A stretch of DNA of 61,846 bases, from contig DBFD01000005.1 of assembly GCA_002294185.1 (NCBI GenBank), forward strand, positions 1 to 61,846. Reading direction: 5' to 3'. Both the position numbers and the translations under genes were made by a program. This DNA is from Paracoccus sp. UBA889. Lineage in GTDB: Bacteria > Pseudomonadota > Alphaproteobacteria > Rhodobacterales > Rhodobacteraceae. Positions 54,784-61,846 of the stretch are shown piece after piece. The notes under the pieces were generated by a model. The model searched no databases. It was not told the origin of the DNA and worked only from the letters and a program-made list of their open reading frames with translations. Every line of letters begins with the position of its first letter. Within the stretch, counting starts at the first letter, position 1.

Positions 54784-54841
54784 GACTTGCATCCGCCCGG
54801 TCGCCGCGCGACAAGCGGGCAAGCAAGGTCAGGGGATGCCG

Positions 54842-55879
54842 ATGAGCCTTTATGTCGCGTTGCAGATGGATCCGGTTCAGCATGTCTCGGTCGATGCCGA
54901 CAGCACCTTCCGGATCGGGCTGGAGGCGCAGGCGCGCGGGCATCGGCTGTTTCAGTATACCGTCGACCAGCTGCGCTATGACGAGGGTCGCGTGATCGCA
55001 CGGGGCCGGCCCGTCAGCCTGCGCAGGAAACAGGGCGAGCACGTGACATTCGGCGATTGGGACGAGGTGGATCTGCGCGATTTCGACGTGGTCTGGCTGC
55101 GCCAGGATCCGCCTTTCGACATGGCTTATGTGACGTCGACGCATCTGCTGGACCGGGTGCATCCCGGCACATTGGTCGTGAACGACCCGTTCTGGGTGCG
55201 GAATTGCCCCGAAAAGCTGATGGTTCTGGATTTTCCCGATCTGACGCCGCCGACCATGATCGCGCGTGACCTCGCGGCCTTCCGCGCGTTCCGGGCACGC
55301 CACGGCGAGATCATCGTCAAGCCGCTTTACGGCAATGGCGGCGCCGGGGTGTTTCATCTGAAACCGGGCGATCCCAACCTGTCCGCATTGCTGGAAACCT
55401 TCGCCGGCATCAACCGTGAACCGATGATCGCGCAGAAATATCTTGCCGCCGTCAGCCGGGGCGACAAGCGCATCATCCTGGTCGATGGCGAACCTGTGGG
55501 CGCGATCAACCGCGTTCCGCAGGAAGGTGAGGCGCGGTCGAACATGCATGTCGGAGGGCGCGCCGAAAAGATTGGTCTGACCGCGCGGGAACGCGAGATC
55601 TGCAAGAGGATCGGTCCGATCCTGCGCGAAAAGGGGCTGATCTTCACCGGCATCGACGTGATCGACGGTTGGCTGACCGAGATCAACGTGACTTCGCCCA
55701 CCGGCATTCAGGAACTGGAACGGTTCGACGGAATCAATGCCGCCGAGGCGATCTGGGTCGCGATCGAGCGGCGCTGGCGGAACGCTGAGGCCGTGGCAGG
55801 GGGCGTCCGCGCCTCACCCCCGAAGGTATCTGGAAAGAGCGTGGGGGCTCAGCCGCCCGCGACAAAGGGCAGGCGATAG
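54842..55879 (+). CDS. gshB: Glutathione synthetase
   Basis: A 345-aa ATP-grasp enzyme joining gamma-glutamylcysteine and glycine. [19 protein letters not shown] is the N-terminal block, [10 protein letters not shown] and [19 protein letters not shown] the ATP site, and [23 protein letters not shown] the metal site. AGGGG is 6 nt from this ATG; one 6 nt earlier is possible. About 30 residues beyond the usual end (after ERRWRN) run into the convergent comM gene and are low-complexity, suggesting a lineage-specific extension. Confidence 0.95.
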   Translation: MSLYVALQMDPVQHVSVDADSTFRIGLEAQARGHRLFQYTVDQLRYDEGRVIARGRPVSLRRKQGEHVTFGDWDEVDLRDFDVVWLRQDPPFDMAYVTSTHLLDRVHPGTLVVNDPFWVRNCPEKLMVLDFPDLTPPTMIARDLAAFRAFRARHGEIIVKPLYGNGGAGVFHLKPGDPNLSALLETFAGINREPMIAQKYLAAVSRGDKRIILVDGEPVGAINRVPQEGEARSNMHVGGRAEKIGLTAREREICKRIGPILREKGLIFTGIDVIDGWLTEINVTSPTGIQELERFDGINAAEAIWVAIERRWRNAEAVAGGVRASPPKVSGKSVGAQPPATKGRR

Positions 55880-57363
55880 CTGATCGCCTCGGCCAGATGC
55901 GGAGTCCGGATATCCGCCGACCCGTCGAGGTCGGCGATGGTGCGGGCGGTGCGCAGGATGCGGTGATAGCCGCGCGCGGTCAGGCCCAGTTTTTCGGATG
56001 CCTTGACGATCAGGGCGCGGCCTTCCTCGTCCGGCGTCGCGATCTGGTCGAGGATCGCGCCGGAGGCATCTGCATTCACACGCAATTTCTCGTGATTCTG
56101 AAATCGACGCGCCTGGATTTGACGTGCGGCGGCCACGCGGGCAGCAATGTCGGTCGATCTGTCTCCGGTCGGGGGCAGTTCAAGATCCAGGAAGCTGACG
56201 GCCGGAACCTCGAGTCGCAGATCGAAACGGTCCATCAGCGGGCCGGAGATTTTTCCCAGATAATCGGCGCCGCAATTCGGCACCCGCGCACAGGCGCGGG
56301 CGGCATCGGCCAGATAGCCGCAGCGGCAGGGATTGGCGGCCGCGACCAGCAGGAAACGGCAGGGATAGCGGACATGGGCGTTGGCGCGGGCAACGACGAT
56401 CTCGCCGGTCTCGATCGGCTGGCGCAGGGTTTCCAGGACCGGTCGTGGAAATTCCGGAAATTCGTCCATGAACAGCACGCCGTTATGGGCAAGGCTGATC
56501 TGGCCGGGCTTCGCGCTGCGGCCGCCGCCGACAATCGCGGGCATCGAGGCCGTGTGATGCGGTTCGCAGAAGGGCGGATGGCGCAGGATGCCGCCATTGT
56601 CCAGAATGCCCGCCAGCGAATGGATCATCGAGGTTTCCAGCGCCTCGGCCGGGGACAGCGGCGGCATGATACCGGGCAGGCGGGCGGCCAGCATGGATTT
56701 GCCCGCGCCGGGAGGGCCGACCATCAGCAGGTGATGGCGGCCGGCGGCGGCGATTTCCAGCGCCCGCTTGGCCCGTTCCTGGCCCTTGACCTCGGACAGG
56801 CAGTTGGTCGCGGGGCTGGCCTCGATCAGGCCGGGCCGGGCGCGCGCCAGCGGCGCGCGGTCGGTCAGGTGATCGACCACCTCGCGCAGATTGCCGGGGG
56901 CGAGGACCGGCACGGCCTCGACCCAGGCCGCCTCGGCGCCGCAATCGCGAGGACAGATCAGGGCGCGGTCGTCCTCGGCCGCGGCCATGGCGGCGGGCAG
57001 GGCGCCCGCGACCGGCACGAGACGCCCGTCCAGCGCCAGTTCGCCCAGGGCAACGCAGCGGGCCAGTTCCTCTTTCGGGACGATTTCCAGCGCCGCCAGC
57101 ACCGCCAGCGCGATGGGCAGGTCGAAGTGCGATCCTTCCTTCGGCAGGTCGGCGGGCGACAGGTTCACCGTCAGCCGGCGGTTCGGAAGTGCGATCGAAA
57201 GCGCGCCGAAGGCCGCCTTGACCCGTTCGCGCGCCTCGCTGACCGCCTTGTCGGGCAGGCCCACGATGCCAAAGCCCGGAAGACCGGCCGCGACCGAACA
57301 TTGCACCTCGACCAGACGTGCCTCGACGCCTTCGAAGGCGACCGAATAGGCGATCGCGACCAT
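55849..57363 (-). CDS. comM: YifB/ComM family Mg-chelatase-like AAA ATPase
   Basis: A 504-aa protein starting [20 protein letters not shown]. An N-terminal Lon-protease-like fold (about 1-170) is followed by an AAA+ core with Walker [11 protein letters not shown], Walker [12 protein letters not shown] and NPCRCGYL (zinc-like cysteines), plus [10 protein letters not shown]. ComM is a branch-migration helicase used in natural transformation. A CtrA-type box lies 43-58 bp upstream. Its last 31 nt overlap gshB in the opposite direction. Confidence 0.94.
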   Translation of the reverse strand: MVAIAYSVAFEGVEARLVEVQCSVAAGLPGFGIVGLPDKAVSEARERVKAAFGALSIALPNRRLTVNLSPADLPKEGSHFDLPIALAVLAALEIVPKEELARCVALGELALDGRLVPVAGALPAAMAAAEDDRALICPRDCGAEAAWVEAVPVLAPGNLREVVDHLTDRAPLARARPGLIEASPATNCLSEVKGQERAKRALEIAAAGRHHLLMVGPPGAGKSMLAARLPGIMPPLSPAEALETSMIHSLAGILDNGGILRHPPFCEPHHTASMPAIVGGGRSAKPGQISLAHNGVLFMDEFPEFPRPVLETLRQPIETGEIVVARANAHVRYPCRFLLVAAANPCRCGYLADAARACARVPNCGADYLGKISGPLMDRFDLRLEVPAVSFLDLELPPTGDRSTDIAARVAAARQIQARRFQNHEKLRVNADASGAILDQIATPDEEGRALIVKASEKLGLTARGYHRILRTARTIADLDGSADIRTPHLAEAISYRLPFVAGG

Positions 57364-57405
57364 GTTTCCCCCTGCGCTTGCCGGCAAGGGTTAACGCGGT
57401 GTCGA

Positions 57406-57421
57406 TTAAGGATTGGTTAAC
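57406..57421. promoter_or_regulatory. CtrA-type binding site (TTAA-N7-TTAAC)
   Basis: TTAAGGATTGGTTAAC fits the full CtrA consensus TTAA(N7)TTAAC. A further TTAA at 57391 extends the A/T patch, and the heptamer GGTTAAC occurs twice, at 57389 and 57415. It lies 43 bp upstream of the comM start and 66 bp upstream of coaBC. Confidence 0.75.
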
Positions 57422-57487
57422 AGCGGCGCTTTCCTTGCGGCAGGCCCGCGCCGGGTCTATCTGTTCCAGCGAACCTGCGAGGGCGAG

Positions 57488-58720
57488 ATGACCGGCAAAC
57501 GCATCCTTCTGATCATCGGCGGCGGCATCGCGGCCTACAAGATCCCGCAGCTGATCCGGCTGATCCGGGGCGAGGGCTGGACCGTCAGCCCGGTCCTGAC
57601 CCGCGCGGGTGCAGAATTCACCACGGCGATGACGATTTCGGTCCTGGCGGGAGAGGCGGTTCATGACGGCCTGTTCGACATCGCCAAGGAGGCCGAGATC
57701 GGGCATATCCGGCTGACCCGTGACGCCGACCTGGTCGTCGTCGCGCCCGCGACGGCGGATTTGATGGCGAAGATGGCCCAGGGGCTGGCCGACGATCTGG
57801 CCTCGACGCTGCTGCTGGCATCCGACAAGGGGGTGCTGGTCGCGCCCGCGATGAACGTGCGGATGTGGAATCATCCCGCGACTCAGCGCAACCTGGCAGT
57901 CTTGCGCGCGGATGGCGTGGCGGTGATCGGGCCCGATGAGGGCGACATGGCCTGCGGCGAACACGGCCCGGGACGGATGGCCGAGCCCGAGGCGATCATG
58001 GCCGCGATCCGGGCCAGGCTGGATACCGGACCGCTGCTGCTGGAACCGCAGGCCCAGGTCGCCAGGGGCGCGCTGGCGGGGCGGCATGTGATCGTGACCT
58101 CGGGGCCGACGCATGAACCCATCGACCCGGTGCGCTATATCGCCAATCGCTCGTCGGGGGCGCAGGGGGCGGCGATTGCCGGGGCGCTGCGCGATCAGGG
58201 CGCGCGGGTCAGCTTCGTGACCGGACCGGCGGCGGTGCCGGCGCCCGCCGGGGTTGATGTGATCCGAATCGAGACCGCGCGCGAGATGCGCGACGCGGTC
58301 GAGGCGGCCTTGCCCGCCGATGCCGCCGTGATGGCCGCGGCGGTGGCCGATTGGCGGGTGGTCAATGCCGTCCCGCGAAAGATGAAGAAGGACGGATCCG
58401 GGCGTCCTCCGACCCTGGATCTGGCCGAGAATCCCGATATCCTGGCCTGGGTCAGCGGGCTGGACGGGCGGCGTCCGAAACTGGTCGTGGGCTTTGCCGC
58501 CGAGACGGATGACATCGTGGCCCATGCCACCGCCAAGAGGCTGCGCAAGGGCTGCGACTGGATCGTTGCGAACGATGTCAGCGATGGCACCGGGATCATG
58601 GGGGGGACCGAGAACGCGGTCACGCTGATCGACGAGACGGGCGCCGAGGAATGGCCCCGTCTGGGCAAGGACGAAGTTGCGCGCAGGCTGGCGCGGCGGA
58701 TCGCCGAGGCGCTTGCATGA
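57488..58720 (+). CDS. coaBC: Bifunctional phosphopantothenoylcysteine decarboxylase / phosphopantothenate-cysteine ligase
   Basis: A 410-aa enzyme for two steps of coenzyme A synthesis. The CoaC flavodomain has GGGIAAYKIPQL, the PAMNVRMW motif and ACGEHGPGRM (catalytic Cys). The CoaB part has NRSSGAQGAAIA, AAVADWRV and the KMKKDG lysines. Start MTGKRILLIIGGG behind GAGGGCGAG. Its stop overlaps the cysteine desulfurase ATG by 4 nt. Confidence 0.97.
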   Translation: MTGKRILLIIGGGIAAYKIPQLIRLIRGEGWTVSPVLTRAGAEFTTAMTISVLAGEAVHDGLFDIAKEAEIGHIRLTRDADLVVVAPATADLMAKMAQGLADDLASTLLLASDKGVLVAPAMNVRMWNHPATQRNLAVLRADGVAVIGPDEGDMACGEHGPGRMAEPEAIMAAIRARLDTGPLLLEPQAQVARGALAGRHVIVTSGPTHEPIDPVRYIANRSSGAQGAAIAGALRDQGARVSFVTGPAAVPAPAGVDVIRIETAREMRDAVEAALPADAAVMAAAVADWRVVNAVPRKMKKDGSGRPPTLDLAENPDILAWVSGLDGRRPKLVVGFAAETDDIVAHATAKRLRKGCDWIVANDVSDGTGIMGGTENAVTLIDETGAEEWPRLGKDEVARRLARRIAEALA

Positions 58721-59757
58721 GGGATTACCTGGACTGGAACGCGACCACTCCGCTGCGCGGCGAGGCGATCGCCGCGATGCGCGAGGCGATGGAGATTTCG
58801 GGCAACCCGTCCTCGGTCCATGCCGAGGGCCGGGCCGCGAAGATGGCGCTGGAAAAGGCGCGCGAACAGGTGGCGGCGGCCCTGGGGGCCGAAGGGGCGG
58901 ATGTGGTCTTTACCTCGGGGGCGACCGAGGCGGCGGCGATGGTCCTGGCCGGGCAGGGGATCGCCTGCGCGGCGGTGGAACACAGCGCGGTCAAGGTCTG
59001 GTGCGATCCGGTGCTGGCGGTCGATGGCGAAGGCGTCGTGACCGTTCCCGACCCCGCGCGGGCCAGTCTGCAACTGGCCAATAACGAAACCGGCGTGATC
59101 CAGTCGCTGCCCGACGGGCTGGCCAGCAGCGATCTGACCCAGGCGTTCGGAAAGGTGCCTTTTGCGTTCAACTGGTTGGGTGTCACCGCAGGCTTTGTCA
59201 GCGCGCACAAGCTGGGCGGGCCGAAGGGCGTCGGCGCGCTGATCGTGAAGAAGGGCACCGATGTCCAGGCGATGATTCGCGGCGGCGGGCAGGAACAGGG
59301 ACGCCGGGCGGGCACCGAGAACCTGATCGGCATCGCCGGATTCGCGGCGGCGGCGGCGGCGGCGCAGAAGGATCTGGCTGCGGGCGAATGGGACCGTGTG
59401 GCCGCGTTGCGCGACGCGCTGGAGACGCGGCTGCTGCAGATCGCGCCCCGGGCCCGTATCGCCGGAAAAGGCGCGCGACGGTTGCCGAACACGACCTGCA
59501 TTCTTACATCTGGGTGGAAGGGCGAAACGCAGGTCATGCAGATGGATCTGGCAGGCTTCGCGATCTCGGCGGGCTCGGCCTGTTCGTCGGGCAAGGTCCG
59601 GGCCAGCGGGGCCTTGCAGGCCATGGGTTACGACGACAAGGCGGCGCAATCGGCGATCCGGATTTCCATCAGTCCGGCTTTGGTCGAGGATCAGGTGAAC
59701 CGATTTGCGGATGCTTGGGAAAAGGCGTATTCACGCTGGCGCGAACGGAATGGCTGA
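58717..59757 (+). CDS. Cysteine desulfurase family protein (IscS/NifS-like)
   Basis: A 346-aa PLP enzyme mobilising sulfur from cysteine for Fe-S clusters. Features are YLDWNATTPLRGEA, NPSSVHAEGRAAK, the Asp-x2-Gln near LTQAFGK, the PLP lysine about K165 (SAHKLGGPKGVG), and the catalytic cysteine about C289 in SAGSACSSGKV. It is about 30-50 residues shorter than typical IscS. It is coupled to coaBC and lies 31 bp before sufB, so it is the likely sulfur donor of this suf operon. Confidence 0.92.
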   Translation: MRDYLDWNATTPLRGEAIAAMREAMEISGNPSSVHAEGRAAKMALEKAREQVAAALGAEGADVVFTSGATEAAAMVLAGQGIACAAVEHSAVKVWCDPVLAVDGEGVVTVPDPARASLQLANNETGVIQSLPDGLASSDLTQAFGKVPFAFNWLGVTAGFVSAHKLGGPKGVGALIVKKGTDVQAMIRGGGQEQGRRAGTENLIGIAGFAAAAAAAQKDLAAGEWDRVAALRDALETRLLQIAPRARIAGKGARRLPNTTCILTSGWKGETQVMQMDLAGFAISAGSACSSGKVRASGALQAMGYDDKAAQSAIRISISPALVEDQVNRFADAWEKAYSRWRERNG

Positions 59758-59788
59758 GTGAAACGCTTGGCCGCAGGAAGGATAGAGG

Positions 59789-61309
59789 ATGAACCAGACC
59801 ACCGATCTTGACGTCCGCGAGGGTGTGGACCGCGAAACGGTCGAGACTGTCCAGAACATGGGCAGCTACAAATACGGCTGGAACACCGAGATCGAGATGG
59901 ATTACGCCCCCAAGGGGGTGAACGAGGATATCGTCCGTCTGATTTCGGACAAGAACGGCGAGCCCGAATGGATGACCGAGTGGCGGCTGGAGGCGTTTCG
60001 CCGCTGGCAGACCATGTCGGAACCCCGCTGGGCAATGCTGAACTATCCCCATATCGAGTATCAGGATCAGTATTACTATGCCCGCCCCAAGAGCATGGAG
60101 GTGAAGCCGAAATCGCTGGACGAGGTCGATCCCAAGCTGCTGGCGACCTATGAAAAGCTGGGTATCCCGCTGAAGGAACAGATGATTCTGGCCGGCGTCG
60201 AGGGTGCCGAGGCGGTGCCTGCCGAGGGCCGCAAGGTCGCTGTGGACGCGGTCTTCGACAGTGTCAGCGTCGGCACCACCTTCAAGGACGAACTGGCCAA
60301 GGCCGGCGTGATCTTCTGTTCCATCAGCGAGGCGATCCGCGAGCATCCCGAGCTGGTGAAGAAATATCTCGGCTCCGTCGTGCCGCAATCGGACAATTTC
60401 TTCGCGACGCTGAACAGTGCGGTCTTTTCGGACGGCAGCTTCGTCTATGTTCCACCGGGCGTGCGCTGCCCGATGGAATTGTCGACCTATTTCCGCATCA
60501 ACGCCGAGAATACCGGTCAATTCGAACGGACGCTGATCATCGCGGACAAGGGATCTTACGTCAGCTATCTCGAAGGCTGCACCGCGCCCAAGCGCGACAC
60601 CAGCCAGCTTCACGCGGCGGTTGTCGAAATCGTCGTCCTGGAGGATGCCGAGGTCAAGTATTCAACGGTCCAGAACTGGTTTCCCGGCGACGAGGATGGG
60701 AAGGGCGGCATCTACAACTTCGTCACCAAGCGCGCCGATTGCCGCGAGGCCCGTGCCAAGGTGATGTGGACACAGGTGGAAACCGGTTCCGCCATCACCT
60801 GGAAATACCCGTCCTGCATCCTGCGCGGCGAGGAAAGCCAGGGCGAATTCTATTCCATTGCCATCGCCAATAACTGGCAGCAGGCCGATACCGGGACCAA
60901 GATGATCCATCTTGGCAAGAACACCCGCTCACGCATTGTTTCGAAAGGGATTTCAGCCGGTCAGGCGCAGAATACCTATCGCGGCCTGGTGTCGATGCAC
61001 CCGCGCGCCACCAACAGCCGCAATTACACCCAGTGTGACAGCCTGCTGATCGGCGACAAATGCGGCGCCCATACCGTGCCCTATATCGAGGTCAAGAACA
61101 CTTCGTCCCGCGTCGAACATGAGGCGACGACCAGCAAGGTCGATGACGATCAGCTGTTCTATTGCCGGTCGCGCGGGATGGACGAGGAAGAGGCGGTCGC
61201 GCTGGTCGTGAACGGTTTCTGCCGCGAGGTGTTGCAGGCCCTGCCGATGGAATTCGCCATGGAAGCGCAGTCGCTGGTCGCGATCTCGCTTGAGGGCTCG
61301 GTCGGCTAG
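59789..61309 (+). CDS. sufB: Fe-S cluster assembly protein SufB
   Basis: A 506-aa scaffold subunit of the SufBCD complex. [47 protein letters not shown], and the C-terminal [20 protein letters not shown] with the conserved cysteine are family blocks. GGAAGGATAGAGG precedes the ATG. It is followed by sufC. Confidence 0.97.
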   Translation: MNQTTDLDVREGVDRETVETVQNMGSYKYGWNTEIEMDYAPKGVNEDIVRLISDKNGEPEWMTEWRLEAFRRWQTMSEPRWAMLNYPHIEYQDQYYYARPKSMEVKPKSLDEVDPKLLATYEKLGIPLKEQMILAGVEGAEAVPAEGRKVAVDAVFDSVSVGTTFKDELAKAGVIFCSISEAIREHPELVKKYLGSVVPQSDNFFATLNSAVFSDGSFVYVPPGVRCPMELSTYFRINAENTGQFERTLIIADKGSYVSYLEGCTAPKRDTSQLHAAVVEIVVLEDAEVKYSTVQNWFPGDEDGKGGIYNFVTKRADCREARAKVMWTQVETGSAITWKYPSCILRGEESQGEFYSIAIANNWQQADTGTKMIHLGKNTRSRIVSKGISAGQAQNTYRGLVSMHPRATNSRNYTQCDSLLIGDKCGAHTVPYIEVKNTSSRVEHEATTSKVDDDQLFYCRSRGMDEEEAVALVVNGFCREVLQALPMEFAMEAQSLVAISLEGSVG

Positions 61310-61335
61310 TCCGCCGCCTACAGGAATATGACGAT

Positions 61336-61353
61336 GGTGCCGGCTGCGGCACC
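61336..61353 (+). terminator. Hairpin between sufB and sufC
   Basis: GGTGCCG (61336) pairs with CGGCACC (61347) over a 4-nt loop. It begins 27 nt after the sufB stop and ends 25 nt before the sufC ATG, without a T-run. An RNA-stability element or weak attenuator that sets the SufB:SufC ratio is more likely than a full terminator. Confidence 0.45.
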
Positions 61354-61378
61354 GCAGCCACCGTCTGATGAGGAAAAA

Positions 61379-61846
61379 ATGCTGAAGATCGATAACTTGC
61401 ACGTCAAACTTGAAGAAGAGGACAAGCAGATCCTGAAGGGTCTGAGCCTCGAGGTTCCGGCCGGTCAGGTCCATGCGATCATGGGGCCGAACGGGTCGGG
61501 CAAATCGACGCTGTCCTATGTCCTGTCGGGCCGCGACGGCTACGAGGTGACGGACGGCTCGGCCAGCCTCGACGGCGCCGATCTGCTGGACATGGAGCCC
61601 GAGGAGCGCGCTGCCGCCGGCCTGTTCCTGGCGTTTCAATATCCCGTGGAAATTCCGGGCGTCGGCAACATGACCTTCCTGCGCACCGCCGTGAACGCGC
61701 AGCGCAAGGCGCGCGGCGAGGAGGAAATGACTTCGGGCGAATTCCTCAAGGCCATCCGCGAGAAGGCCAGGGAATTGCAGATCGACGCCGAGATGCTGAA
61801 ACGCCCGGTGAATGTGGGTTTTTCCGGCGGCGAGAAGAAGCGCAAC
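61379..61846 (+). CDS. sufC: Fe-S cluster assembly ATPase SufC, N-terminal part (cut by window edge)
   Basis: 156 residues of an ABC-type ATPase: MLKIDNLHVKLEE, Walker A GPNGSGKST, Q-loop LAFQYPVEIPGVGN (SufC-specific), and the signature FSGGEKKR just before the right edge. GAGGA lies 5 nt before this ATG; an in-frame ATG at 61328 is within the intergenic hairpin region and less likely. Walker B lies beyond the window. Confidence 0.96.
   Translation, partial: MLKIDNLHVKLEEEDKQILKGLSLEVPAGQVHAIMGPNGSGKSTLSYVLSGRDGYEVTDGSASLDGADLLDMEPEERAAAGLFLAFQYPVEIPGVGNMTFLRTAVNAQRKARGEEEMTSGEFLKAIREKARELQIDAEMLKRPVNVGFSGGEKKRN

Overview
ORGANISM. The window is GC-rich with very dense, overlapping reading frames. 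It carries an FnrL-type regulator, a cbb3 oxidase locus, a CtrA-type site, and the murJ-glnD and suf neighbourhoods usual in Rhodobacteraceae. It most resembles a chromosomal segment of a Paracoccus-like alphaproteobacterium; this is inferred from gene content only. LEFT EDGE (1-3716). About 2.9 kb of visibly lower GC holds a truncated LysR regulator, a carboxymuconolactone-decarboxylase (CMD)/aldo-keto-reductase pair and a second LysR gene. It ends at the 3' end of tRNA-Arg(CCG). Beside the tRNA are degenerate tandem repeats of about 178 bp containing a second, broken tRNA copy, then a gene-free stretch. This looks like the edge of an acquired island. REGION 2 (3717-8616). A TetR regulator faces a run of AhpD-like protein, MDR reductase, DJ-1/PfpI protein and NAD(P)-binding protein, separated by a palindrome-rich control region. 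This is a plausible electrophile or aldehyde stress unit. DUF488 and 5-formyl-THF cyclo-ligase follow. REGION 3 (8759-19131). This is an O2/NO-response block: group III truncated haemoglobin facing nsrR, a small protein and NnrU; an FnrL regulator; a hemerythrin; then ccoI-ccoS-ccoN-ccoO-ccoQ-ccoP with a 56-aa membrane protein and a DUF2189 protein. A perfect FNR box lies between hemerythrin and ccoI. ccoG and ccoH are absent. REGION 4 (19335-34091). Two divergent operons form a complete galactoside-to-central-metabolism unit: CUT1 ABC importer, alpha-galactosidase, GH2 beta-galactosidase-like enzyme, mutarotase, galactose dehydrogenase, lactonase, galactonate dehydratase, KDGal kinase and KDPGal aldolase (the oxidative De Ley-Doudoroff route). 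An IclR regulator and a direct-repeat operator control region sit between the arms. REGION 5 (34290-45732). Accessory metabolism: secreted esterase plus OpgC-like acyltransferase, a TTC38-like TPR protein, a YeeE/YedE transporter, a ThDP enzyme coupled to a class III CoA-transferase, a small membrane protein, a YHS protein, and a universal stress protein with a SulP transporter. REGION 6 (45938-61846). Core genes: trpS, a rhomboid lacking catalytic residues, murJ, glnD, an LpoA-like lipoprotein, rsmI, yraN, gshB, comM (preceded by a CtrA box), coaBC, a cysteine desulfurase, sufB and the start of sufC, which runs off the right edge.
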